Notes under the pieces: generated by a model | The model's input: only the letters and a program-made list of their open reading frames with translations | What the model was told of the DNA's origin: nothing | The model's database searches: none | Program-made: the position numbers and the translations under genes | Part shown: positions 1 to 11,530 of the stretch, piece after piece | How positions within the stretch are numbered: position 1 is the stretch's first letter | Layout of the letters: each line of letters opens with the position of its first letter | DNA from: Tetracentron sinense | Lineage: Eukaryota; Streptophyta; Magnoliopsida; Trochodendrales; Trochodendraceae | Assembly: GCA_015143295.1 (NCBI GenBank) | Contig: JABCRI010001169.1 | Location: 19,427-83,426, forward strand | Length of the DNA: 64,000 nucleotides | Direction: 5' to 3'

Positions 1-133
1 CCCCCTGATCTGTCCTCCCTATTGCTTAAGGACAGATCGGGTTGCAAATTCCTTAGATTGTAATTTTCGCCTATTTATTTTATCTGGTCGGGGTCTGCCT
101 AACCCCAGCTTGCCCTCCAAAAAAAAAAAAAAA
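1..133 (+). mobile_element. LINE 3' end, 5'-truncated, with poly(A)
   Basis: The + strand reads as the last codons of a LINE ORF (ending ...GCKFLRL-stop), then a short 3' UTR containing ggtcggggtctgcctaaccc and a ~15-base poly(A) at 119-133. The same ending recurs, in reverse orientation, in all the other LINE pieces of this window. The left part is cut by the window edge, so its full length is unknown. Satellite starts directly after the poly(A). It is the only LINE tail here that points along the + strand. Confidence 0.8.
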
Positions 134-3100
134 CTTCCTAAGTATGGATTTCGAGCCTCACGGTACCTAAATCAAGGAAACAACCTCGGATTCCATCGAT
201 ACGAATTCCCACACTCAGGTGTGGTCGACATACTGGCGTTAAAAGAAACAGCATCGAAATCCAACCCCCGGTTTTGAATTGGTGCGCTTTTTTATGTTTA
301 GGCTGAAGTATACTTTCTAAGTATGGATTTCGGCCTCTCGGTGCATAAATTGGGCAAACGACCACGGATTCTACCGAAACGAATTCCCACACTTAGGTTG
401 GATTGAAATACATTGGTTAGATCAAATGATTTCGAAATCCAATCACAGGTTTGGATTTGGTGCGTGTTTGTAGGTTTTGGCCGAAATTTACTTTCTAAGT
501 ATGAATTCCGGGTCTCTCTATACCCAAATCGGGAAACGAACTCGGATTCTATCAAAACGAATTCTCACACTTAGGTTGGATCGAAATACACACCTTAGAA
601 GAAATAGTATCAAAATCGGACCCCCGGTTTAGATGTGGTGCACTCTTTTAGGTTGGGGACGAAGTATACTTTCTAAGTATAAATTTCGCCCTCTCGGTGC
701 GCAAATCGAGCAAACGACCTCGGATTCTACCAAAACGAATTCTCAAACTTAGGTTGGATTGAAATACACACGTTAGAAGAAATGACATCAAAATCGGATC
801 ACAGGTTTGGATTTCTAGTGCGTTTGTAGGTTTAGGCCGAATTATACTTTCAAAGTATGGATTTCTAGCTTGTCGGTGCCCAAATTTGTGAAACCGATCT
901 CGGATTCCATCGAAATGAATTCCCACACTTTGGTTTGGTCGAAATACATGCGTTAGAAAAAACAACATTGAAATCCAAACCCGGTTTGGAATTGGAGCAC
1001 TTTTTCACGTTTAGGCCGAAGTATACTTTCTTAGTATGGATTTCGGCCTCTTGGTGCGCCAATCGGGCAAACGACCACGGATTCAATCGAAATGAATTCC
1101 CACACTTAGGCTGGATCGAAATACATGCCTTAGAAGAAATGACATCGAAATCCGATCACAGGTTTAGATTTCTTGCGCATTTGTAGGTTTAGGCTGAAGT
1201 ATACCTTTTAAGTATGGATTTCGAGCCTCTCGGTGCCCAAATTGGACAAACGACCTCGGATTCCATCGAAATGAATTCACACAACTAGGTTTGGTCGAAA
1301 TACATGCGTTAGAAGAAATGACATCGAAATCCAACCCCCGATAGGGAATTGGAGCACTTTTTTACGTTTAGGCCGAAGTATAGTTTCTAGGTATGGATTT
1401 CGACCTCTCGGTGCACCATTTGGGCAAATGACCACGGATTCAATCAAATCGAATTCTCACACGTAGGGTGGGTTGAAATACATGCGTTAGAAGAAACGGC
1501 ATTAAAATCCGACCCCTGGTTCGAATTTGGTGCGCGTTTGTAGGTTTAGGCTGAAGTATACTTTCGAAGTACGGATTTCAAGCCTCTCGGTGCCCAAATC
1601 GGTGAAACGACCTCGGATTCCATTGAAACGAATTCCCACACTAAGGATTGGTCGAAATATAGTCATTATAAGTAATGACATCGAATTCCGACCCCCGGTT
1701 TCGAATTGGTGCGCTTTTTTACGTCTAGGCGGAAGTGTACATAGATTTCGGCCTCTCGAAGCCCAAATCGGGCAAATGAACTCGGATTCCATCGAAACGA
1801 ATTCTCACACTTAGAGTGTGTCGATATACACGCGTTAGAAGAAACGGCATCAAAATCCGACCCCCGGTTTTGATGTGTTGCACTTTTTTAGGTTTAGGAC
1901 GATGTATATTTTCTAAACATTGATTTTGGCCTCCTGGTGCGAAAACGGGCAAATGACCTCAGATTCTATCGAAATGAATTCCTAGACCTAGGTTGGATCG
2001 AAATACACGCGTTAGAAGAAATGACATCGAAATGCGAGCACAGGTTTAGAATTCGTATGGGTTTGTAGGCTTAGGCCGAGGTATACTTTCTAAGTACGGA
2101 TTTCGAGCCTCTTGGTTCGCAAATCATGCAAACGACCTCGGATTGCATCGAAACGATTTCCCACACTTAGGTTTGGTCAAACTACATGCGTTATAAGAAA
2201 CAACATCAAAATCCGACCCCCGGTTTGGTATTGGGACGCTTTTTTTTTTTTAGGCCGAAGTATACTTTCAAAGTATGGATTTTAGGCCTCTCAGTGCCCA
2301 AATCGGGCAAACGAACTCGGATTCCATCGAAATGAGTTCCCACACTAAGGTTGCATCAAAATACCCGCGTTAGAAGAATCGGCATCGAAAACCGACCTGC
2401 AGTTTGCATTTGGTGCACTTTATTAGGTTTAGGCCAAACTATACTTTCTAAGTATGGATTTTGGCATGTCGGTGCCTAATTTGGGATTGCGACCTCGGAT
2501 TCAATTGAAACGAATTCCCACACTTTGGTTTGGTCAAAATACATGCATTAGAAGAAACGACATTGAAATTTGACCCCTGGTATGGAATTGGAGTGCTTTT
2601 TTACGTATAGGCCAAACTATAGTTTCTAGAAATGGATTTTGACCTCTCAGTGCGCCATTCGGGCAAACGACCACAGATTCAATCGAATCGAATCCCACAC
2701 TTAGGTTGGGTCGAAATACATGCGTTAGAAGAAATAGTATCGAAATCAATCCCCCGGTTTAGATTTGGTGCGTGTTTGTATGTTTAGGCCGAAGAATACT
2801 TTCTAAGTATGGATTCCGAGCCTCACGGTGCCCAAATCCAAGAAACAACCTCAGAATCCATCGAAACGAATCCCCATACTCAGGTTTGGTCGACATACTT
2901 GCGTTAAAAGAAACAGCATCGAAATCCAACCCCCGGTTTTGAATTGGTGCGCTTTTTTATGTGTAGGCTAAAGTATACTTTCTAAGTATGGATTTCGACC
3001 TATCGGTGCGTAAATTGGGCAAACGACCACGGATTCTATCGAAACGAATACCCACACATAGGTTGGATTGAAATACACGGGTTAGATCAAATGACATCGA

Positions 3101-6100
3101 AATCCGATCACAGGTTTGGATTTGGGGCGTGTTTGAAGGTTTAGGCCGAAATTTACTTTCTATGTATGGATTTCGGCCTCTCGGTGCGCAAATCGAGCAA
3201 ATGACCTCAGATTCTACCGAAATGAATTCTCACACTTAGGTTGGATCGAAATACACGCACTAGAAGAAATGACATCAAAATTTGATCACAGGTTTGGATT
3301 TCTAGTGTGTTTGTAGGTTTAGTCCGAATTATACTTTCTAAGTATGGATTTCTAGCCTGTCGGTGCCCAAATCGGGCAAACGATCTCAGATTCCATCGAA
3401 ACGAATTCCCACACTGAGGTTTGGTCGAAATATAGGCGTTACAAGTAACGACATTGAAATCCGACCCCCGGTTTTGAATTGGTGCGCTTTTTTACGTCTA
3501 GGAGGAAGTATACATAGATTTCGGCCTCTCAAAGCCCAAATCGGGCAAATGAAGTAGGATTCCATCGAAACGAATTCTCACACTTAGAGTGGGTCAAAAT
3601 ACATGCGTTAGAAGAAACGGCATCGAAATCCGACCCCCGGTTTTGATGTGTTGCACCGTTTTAGGTTTAGGACGAAGTATATTTTCTAAGCATGGATTTT
3701 GGCCTCCCGGTGGGAAAATCGGGCAAATGTCCTCGGATTTTATCGGAATGAATTCCTACACTTAGGTTGGATCAAAATACACGCGTTAGAAGAAATGACA
3801 TCGAAATGCGAGCACAGGTTTGGAATTTGTGCAGGTTTGTAGGCTTAGGCCGAGGTATACTTTCTAAGTACGGATTTCGAGCCTCTCGGTTCGCTGATCA
3901 TGCAAACGACCTCGGATTGCATCGAAACGATTTCCCACACTTAGGTTTGGTCGAAATACACTAAGGTTGCATCGAAATACCCACGTCAGAAGAATCGGCA
4001 TCGAAAACCGACCGGCGGTTTCCATTTTGTGCTCTTTTTTAGGTTTAGGCCAAACTATACTTTCTAAGTATGGATTTTGCCCTGTCGGTGCCCAAATCGG
4101 GATAGCGACCTCGGATTCCATTGAAACGAATTCCCACACTTTGGTTTGGTCGAAATACGTGCATTCGAAGAAACGACATTGAAATCTAACCCCCGGAATG
4201 GAATTGGACCGCCTTTTTACTTATAGGCCGTAGTATAGTTTCTAGGTATGGATTTTGACCTCTTAGTGCGCCATTCGGGCAAACGACCACGGATTCAATT
4301 GAATCGAATCGGGCACTTAGGTTGGGTCGAAATACTTGGGTTAGAAGAAACAGTATCGAAATCCAACCTCCGGTTTAGATTTGGTGCACGTTTGTAGGTT
4401 TAGGCCGAAGAATACTTTCTAAGTATGGATTTTGAGCCTCATGGTGCCCAAATTTAGGAAACAACCTCGGATTCCATCGAAACGAATCCCCACACTCAAG
4501 TTCGGTCGACATACTGGCGTTACACGAAACAGCATCAAAATTTGACCCCCGGTTTGAATTGGTTCGCTTTTTTATGTTTAGGCTGAAGTATACTTTCTAA
4601 GTATGGATTTCGGCCTATTGATGCGTAAATTGGGCAAACGACCACGGATTCTATCGAAACGAACACCCACACATAGGTTGGATTGAAATACATGGGTTAG
4701 ATCAAATGCCATTGAAATCCGATCACAGGTTTGGATTTGGTGCGTGTTTGTAGGTTTAGGCCGACATTTACTTTCTAAGTACGGATTTCGGCCTCTGAGT
4801 GCTAAAATCGAGCAAATGACCTCGGATTCTACTGAAATGAATTCTCACACTTAGAATGGAACGAAATACACGCGTTAGAAGAAATGACATCCAAATCTGA
4901 TCACAGGTTTGGATTTCTAGTGCGTTTGTAGGTTTAGGACGAATTATACTTTCTAAGTATGGATTTCTAGCCTGTCGGTGCCCAAATCGGGGAAACGATC
5001 TCAGATTCCATCGAAATGAATTCCGACACTTTGGTTTGGCAAAATATGTGTCTTAGAAGAAATGACATTGAAATCCGAACCCGGTTTGGATTTGGAGCAC
5101 CCTTTTATGTTAGGCCGAAGTATACTTTCTAAGTACGGATTTCGGCCTTCTTGTTCACCAATCGGGCAAACGACCACGGATTCAATCGAATCCAATCCCA
5201 CACTTTGGTTGGGTCGAAGTACATGCGTTAAAAGAGACAGTATCAAAATCCGACCCCCGGTTTAGATTTGGTGCGCGTTTGTAGGTTTAGGCCAAAGAAT
5301 ACTTTCTAAGAATGGATTTCGAGCCTCACGGTGCCCAAATCAAAGAAACAACCTCGGATTCCATCGAAACGAATCCCCACACTCAGGTTTGGTCGACATA
5401 CTGGCGTTAAAAGAAACAGCATCAAAATCTGACCCCCGGTTTTGAATTGTTGTGCTTTTTTACGTTTAGGCTAAAGTATACTTTCTAAGTATGGATTTCG
5501 TCCTCTCGGTGCGTAAATTGGGCAAACGACCACAGATTCTATAGAAAAGAATTCCCACATTTAGGTTGGATTGAAATACATGGGTTAGATCAAATGACAT
5601 TGAAATCCGATCACAGGTTTGGATTTGGTGCGTGTTTGTAGGTTTAGGCCGAAATTTATTTTCTAGGTATGAATTTCTGGTCTCTCTGTGCCCAAATCGA
5701 GGAAACGAATTCGGATTCCATCGAAACGATTTCTAGCACATTGGTTGGATCGAAATACACGCCTTAGAAGATATTGCATCGAAATCTGACCCCCGGTTTA
5801 GATGTGGTGCACTTTTTTAGGTTTGGGACGAAGTATACTTTCTATGTATAAAATTCAGCCTCTCGGTGCGCAAATCGAGCAAACGACCTCAGATTGTTCC
5901 AAAACGAATTCTCTCACTTAGGTTGGATCAAAATACACGCGTTAGAAGAAATGACATTAAAATCCGATCACAGGTTTGGATTTCTAGCACGTTTGTAGGT
6001 TTAGGCCGAAGTATACTTTCTAAGTATTCGAGCCTGTCGGTGCCCAAATCGGGCAAACGATCTCGGATTCCATCGAAACGAATTCCCACACTTTGGTTTG

Positions 6101-7930
6101 GTCGAAATACATGCGTTAGAAGAAACGACATTGAAATCCGAACCCGATTTGGAATTGGAGCACTTTTTTACGTTTAGGCCGAAATATACTTTCTAAGTAT
6201 GGATTTCGGCCTATTTTTGCACCAATTGGGCAAACAACCATGGATTAAATCGAAACGAATTCCCACACTTAGCTGGACCGAAATACATGCGTTAGAAGAA
6301 AAGACATCAAAATCCAATCGCAGGTTTGGATTTCTTGCACGTTTGTAGGTTTAGACCGAAGTATACCTTCTAAGTATGGATTTCGAGCCTCTCGATGCTC
6401 AAATCGGGCAAACGACCTCGGATTCCATCAAAACGATTTCCCACCACTAGGTTTGGTCGAAATACATGTGTTAGAAGAAATGACATCGAAATCCGACCCC
6501 CGGTATGGAATTGGAGCACTTTTTTACGTTTAGGCCGAAGTATAGTTTCTAGGTATGGATTTCGACCCCTCGGTGCGCCATTCGGGAAACGACCATGGAT
6601 TCTATCTAATCAAATTCCGACACGTAGGGTGGGTCGAAATACATGTGTTAGAAGAAACGGAATCGAAATCCGACCCCCGGTTTGAATTTAGTCCGCGTTT
6701 GTAGTTTTAGGCTGATATATACATTCGAATTAGAGATTCCAAGCCTCTTGGTGCCCAAATCGGGGAAACGACCTCGGATTCCTTTGAAATGAATTCCCAC
6801 ACTGAGGTTTGGTCGAAATATAGGTGTTACAAGTAACGACATCGAAAGCCGACCCCCGATTTCGAATTGGTGCGCTTTTTTACGTCTAGGCGGAAGTATA
6901 CATAGATTTCGGCCTCTTGAAGCCCAAATCGGGCAAATGAACTCAGATTCCATCGAAACGAATTCTCACACTTAGAGTGGTTCGAAATACACGCGTTAGA
7001 AGAAACGGCACTGAAATCCGACCACCGGTTTTTATGTGTTGCACTTTTTTAGGTTTAGGACTACGTATATTTTCTAAACATGGATTTTGGCCTCCTGGTG
7101 CGAAAATTGGGCAAATGACCTCGGATTCTTTCGAAATGAATTCCCGTACTTAGGTTGGATCGAAATACACGCGTAGAAGAAATGACATCGAAATGCGAGC
7201 TCAGGTTTGGAATTTGTGCGGGTTTGTAGGCTTAGGCCAAGGTATGCTTTCTAAGAATGGATTTTAAGCCTCTTGGTTCGCAAATCTTGCAAACGACCTC
7301 GGATTACATCGAAATGATTTCCCACATGTAGGTTTGGTCGAAATCCATGGGTTAGAAGAAACGACATTGACTTCCGACCCCCAGTTTGGTATTGGTACGC
7401 TTTTTTTCGTTTAGGCAGAAGTAGACCTTCTAAGTATGGATTTCAGGCCTGTCAGTGCCCAAATCGGGGAAACAACCTTAGATTCCATTGAAACAAATTC
7501 CAACACTTAGTTTGGGATAAAATACAAGCGTTAAAAGAAACAACATCGAAATCCGATCACAGGTTTAGATTTGGTGAGCGATTGTACATTTAGACCGATG
7601 TATACTTTCAACGTACGAATTTAGGGCCTCTCAGTGCCCAACTTAGGCAATCGACTTCGGATTCCATCGAAACGAATTGCCACACTTATGTTGGATCGAA
7701 ATACATGCGTTAAATGAAATAACTTTGAAATCCATTCACAAGTTTGGATTTTGTGCGCGTTTGTAGGTTTAGGCTGAAGTATATTTTCTAAGTATGAATT
7801 TCGAGCCTTTCAGTGCATAAATCGGGCAAATGACCTCGACTTCCATCGAAACGAATTCCCATACTTAGGTTGGATCGAAATACACGCGTTAAATCCAATG
7901 ACATCAAAATCCAATCGCAGGTTTGGATTT
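134..7930 (+). repeat. ~178-bp satellite array, block 1 (+ orientation)
   Basis: Tandem monomers are anchored by tactttctaagtatgg, which recurs at about 311, 489, 667, 845, 1024 and 1202, a spacing of 178-179 bp. Each monomer carries the words cggtgcccaaatcgggcaaa, tcgaaacgaattcccac and cgttagaagaaa. Monomers fall into recognisable subtypes by their ends (cacaggtttggattt...gtttgtaggttta versus cccccggtttggaatt...ttttttacgttta). The subtypes recur in similar order without a single strict period in this block. One subtype lacks ~10 bp at the anchor (near 1737, 3511 and 6898). 178 is not a multiple of three, so reading frames do not persist, and I see no gene here. Confidence 0.95.
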
Positions 7931-8163
7931 TGTAGAGCCCCGAAATTTCATTTCACTAAGAATGAATAGTGTGTGAATAGTGCCCAAGTGTGGTTTTGTA
8001 CACTTATGGGTCTTATGTTAATATATGTATTTGGAATTATGGCGTATATGTTCCAATGGGTCTATATGTCCTTAGGGAATGTGTTGAAAGCATAAAAGAG
8101 TGTTGGAAGTGCATTGAGGAAGATTCGAGTGGTGTAAACAAGGTTTTCAGCAAAACAAGGGTC

Positions 8164-8350
8164 GACCGATCGCTCGGTCATTACCTGCGATCGATCGGTC
8201 AACTACCGATCGCTCGATAGCTGTCGCACGGTTAAATTTTTTGTATGGGGAAAAATTCCAGAGAGCGTGTTTTTGACCGATCTCTCGGTCATAACACCGA
8301 TCGACCGGAAGCCACAGATCGCTCGGTCCATACCACCGATCGATCGGTTA
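8164..8350 (+). repeat. Cluster of GATCG palindromic motifs in the 5' LTR
   Basis: About seven imperfect palindromes of the form accgatcgatcggt or gaccgatcgctcggtc lie within ~190 bp, a few hundred bases upstream of the TATA box. Such repeated inverted motifs in U3 could be protein-binding sites or form hairpins; this is inference. The first three also occur in the 3' LTR at about 15184-15240. Confidence 0.8.
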
Positions 8351-8404
8351 TACGCAGTTTTTCTTCATTAAGGGTGTTTAAGACTTTAACCATCACCCTT
8401 TGCC

Positions 8405-8411
8405 TATAAAA
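8405..8411 (+). promoter_or_regulatory. Probable TATA box of the 5' LTR
   Basis: tataaaa sits in the context gcctataaaagggctggg, a good plant TATA context. Transcription would begin roughly 25-35 bp downstream, placing the U3/R border near 8435. Confidence 0.6.
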
Positions 8412-8939
8412 GGGCTGGGTTCGTGCCTTAGGGTTTCACAAACCCTTTGTGCATTTTTTTTGAGGGATTTGAAGAAGAGAAGGAGGAGAGGACTTGGTGA
8501 TCGTTCAAGCTTGTGGAAGATCAAGTTCTTCCTTTCCATTTGGTGTTTTCCAACCAAGAACTCACTGTTCTTGCTTGTTCCAGCCATTGGGAGTCAAACT
8601 CATTGATTTCTCCAAGGTAGATACACTCTACTACAATCTTGCAATCCTACTAGTTACTAATTATGATTCTTCTTATCTATGCCCTATCTATATGTATTGA
8701 TTTTATGTATGAAAAGGTGTGATTATATACTTGGATGAAGGTTACTATTATGATGCACTCTAAGTGTTTGATAAAATACCTCTAAGGGATTCTATGCTTA
8801 AATACGATGATTTCTCTTATTAAGTGCATATGCTCGCATGTCTCGCATAAACCGATGGTTTCCATGGATTTCTCCAAGTACAAACAAAGGATTTTCACGA
8901 AAAGACGAATAATGAATGATTCTAAGTAACTCTATGATT

Positions 8940-9125
8940 TCTCTAAGATCGTTTCACAAGCTCTAAGGATCATATCATGCTCACAAGGAAACTCTATGAT
9001 AATGCTCTAAGATCGTCTCACAAGCTCCACGGATCACAATGAAATGCTCTAAGATCTCTAAGGTTATGCTCTATGGAAATGCTCTAAGGTTATTGCTCTA
9101 TGCTCTATGTCTCTACGGATCATAA
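8940..9125 (+). repeat. Short degenerate repeats (atgctctaag) within the LTR
   Basis: The words gctctaag, gctctatg and cacaagctc recur every 15-60 bases. The same stretch is present in the 3' LTR at about 15286-15440. It looks like simple internal expansion, with no coding content. Confidence 0.6.
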
Positions 9126-9807
9126 TGACTCTAAGTAACTCCATGAACTCACAAGAACTCATAAGGCTATGATTATTGATTGACTCACACGGTTACAGTT
9201 TTGGTTTCGAATATTATCTCACATACGTTTTCACGGTTTCCATGCTTTAAGGAATTTACGGATTTCATTCTCCATGTCTTGTATGCTCCATGCCTAACTG
9301 CTTTATTGTTATTAGTTTGTATACACTGAGTATTCCATGCTCAGTCGATATTGTTATGATCGGCAGGTGCTCGGGCTCCATTCGATTTGTGTGGCGAAGA
9401 ACCTTGGGTCGAGGAAGAGTACCGTGACCCGAAGCCTTCCATGGATCACTATCATGACGATGGTGCTTTAGATAGGAGTCGTGGCTTCGATTTCTGTTGA
9501 TCGACCGACTTAGAACTTGTGTCTTTTTGTTATGTGAGTGTGGGGTTTGTCCACTCCACTTTTGGGTTTCTCACACATGTATACTTGTTGGTTCTTACTT
9601 GAGCCAAGTTATATGAGTATTCATTTTGCTTCCGCTATGTTAGTATTTTATTTTCCGCTGTGCACTGTATTTCGTTTCCGCTATGTATATTCAGGTACTC
9701 TGACAGGTTTCCACGTGTGCCTTATGTATCATACTGGAGGTATGATATGGCGGTCACGAGTCAAAGTACCCTTAACTCCTAGGGGGTATTTTGGGTCGCG
9801 ACAGACT

Positions 9808-9820
9808 TGGTATCAGAGCT
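9808..9820 (+). promoter_or_regulatory. Primer binding site, tRNA-Met type
   Basis: tggtatcagagct starts four bases after the LTR end. It matches the usual plant retrotransposon primer site complementary to the 3' end of initiator tRNA-Met. The stretch from here to about 10170 is untranslated leader with no other feature that I see. Confidence 0.9.
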
Positions 9821-10171
9821 AGTTATGTCTAACGACAGACTTAGTTAGGTCACTCAGGCTTGGCCTAAGCGGAAGTAATTCCTATGAGTTGAACTTAGAA
9901 CTCAGAAGGACTCAGTTGTCTTAGGCTTGGTACCACGACATAACCGGTATCAAGTGAATTCTTAGGTCAGTATAGGATCCGAGATCGATGTGATCTTATG
10001 CGAGGTTCTAGTATAGGCTCTAAAGTATAATTATATGATGATGTATATATACCTCGATGTATACTATGTGCGGTATAGCATTTCATGATTATTGAATTGC
10101 TATGTGATATGTGAAGTTTGGTATCCAAGTTAGACTCATGTTTTGCCAAATTGATCTCAGGATTCGATATC

Positions 10172-11431
10172 ATGAGACGTGGCAATCGGGGTCGAGGTTA
10201 CCATACTCGGAGGGCCGAGAGTGAAGTTCCGAGAGAAGAGGAACCGTTGTATTTCACAAATGCTATGGACTCCATAGCCGAGACTTTGGCATTGTTGGCA
10301 GCAAGGCCTATGCCTACCCCACCGTCCACGCCTGTGCCTACACCGGTGCATCACACCGCGGGGCTCGAAGCTTTTAGGAGACTGCGGCCTCCTACATTCT
10401 ATGGCACTCTGGACCCCATGGTGGCCGAGTCTTGGATTATGTAGCTGGAGAAGACCTTCCGGGCTCTCCGTTGTACCGATGAGCAAAAAGTAGAATGGGC
10501 TTCCTTCGTGATGGAAGGTGAAGCCGAACACTGGTGGAGAGCTGCCCAAAGGCAGAGGGATGTTGCTAAGGCAAGTGTGCCCTGGACTTGGGCGGAGTTC
10601 TTAGAGACTTTCAGGGAACAGTACTTTCCCAGGTTTATTCGGGAACAAAAGGCGAGAGAGTTTATGCTTTTGGAGCAAGGGTCGATGAGCGTAGCCGAGT
10701 ATGAGGCTAAGTTCACCGAGTTGTCTAGGTTTGCTCCGCACTTGGTGGCTACTGAAGACCTACAGGTCAGGAAGTTTGAGATGGGCTTGAAGGCTTTCAT
10801 CCGAGATCGGGTATCCATCCTCCAGGTAGAGTCTTGGAGAGAGATAGTAGGGAAGGCGAAGATCACCGAAAAGAATGCGGAAGACTTTGTGAGAAGAAGA
10901 GACAGTGGCTTCGGGAACAGCATGTCTCGGGGTCAGTCGAGTAGTTCTTCAGAGAAGAGGACTAGGACTGCACCGTACCAGTTCTCCCAGCCGATGTCGG
11001 CTCAGAGACCTTCTTTTGCGCCTCAGGCACCCCGTCCTACGGCATCGCAAGCTACGAGGGTTATGCCTCCGGCTTCCTCCGCATCGCAGACATTTGAGGA
11101 GTGCGCCGTATGTGGTCGTCGGCATAAGACTGGAGATTGCCGAAGAATGTCAGGTGGATGCTTCCACTGTGGCGAGATGGGCCATATGATTCGAGATTGC
11201 CCGCGCAAGCAGTCACAGTCTGGATCACAGGGAGTTCGGCCTCCAGGCAGGCAGAATTCACTTCAAGGGTCTTCATCTCAGGCCTCTAAATCCTTGCAGC
11301 CTACCCAGCAGCCTCGTCAGGCGAACCAGGGCAGAGTCTTTGCCATGACTGATAGAGACGCACAGGCATCTGATGATGTTGTGCAAGGTACGCGCGAACT
11401 AGTCTTTGTCGAAGTTCTAATATTGCCATGA
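10172..11431 (+). pseudogene. gag: gag region of the Tekay-type element
   Basis: Encodes the capsid/nucleocapsid part. The start at 10172 opens MRRGNRGRGYHTRR, a basic N-terminus usual for this family. A Retrotrans_gag-type domain follows (EHWWRAAQR, WAEFLETFREQYFP, EYEAKFTELSRFAP), then a low-complexity Ser/Gln/Pro-rich hinge. Two cysteine clusters lie near 11100-11200, CAVCGRRHKTGDC and the classic CCHC knuckle CFHCGEMGHMIRDC, which bind RNA. It is not intact in this copy. Confidence 0.88.
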
Positions 11432-11530
11432 TATGTTCGTATCTATATATATCCTATGTGGTGTTTTGCGATGTTTGTATCTATATGTATAGTTGTGTTA
11501 TAACTGGGATGATTCAAATTCTCAGGTTCG

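Larger units (their letters stand above)
7931..9803 (+). repeat. 5' LTR of the Tekay-type element
   Basis: Starts tgtagagccccgaaattt and ends ttttgggtcgcgaca, with TG...CA termini. The same ends are found at 14952 and 16128. Length is 1873 bp. It holds a cluster of GATCG palindromes, a TATA box and a run of short ctctaag-type repeats. Confidence 0.95.

Noticed and set aside
134-7930. CRISPR-like regular repetition
   Set aside because: The repeats are directly adjacent 178-bp units without unique spacers, and the setting is a plant genome. This is satellite DNA.
9538-9822. A ~95-codon frame present near the end of both LTRs of the Tekay-type element (also 15863-16153)
   Set aside because: It is conserved only because the LTRs are copies of each other. 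It runs across the LTR end and has no recognisable domain.
10399-10923. A 174-codon frame on the - strand opposite gag
   Set aside because: It is a shadow of the gag coding strand, with no start context or domain.
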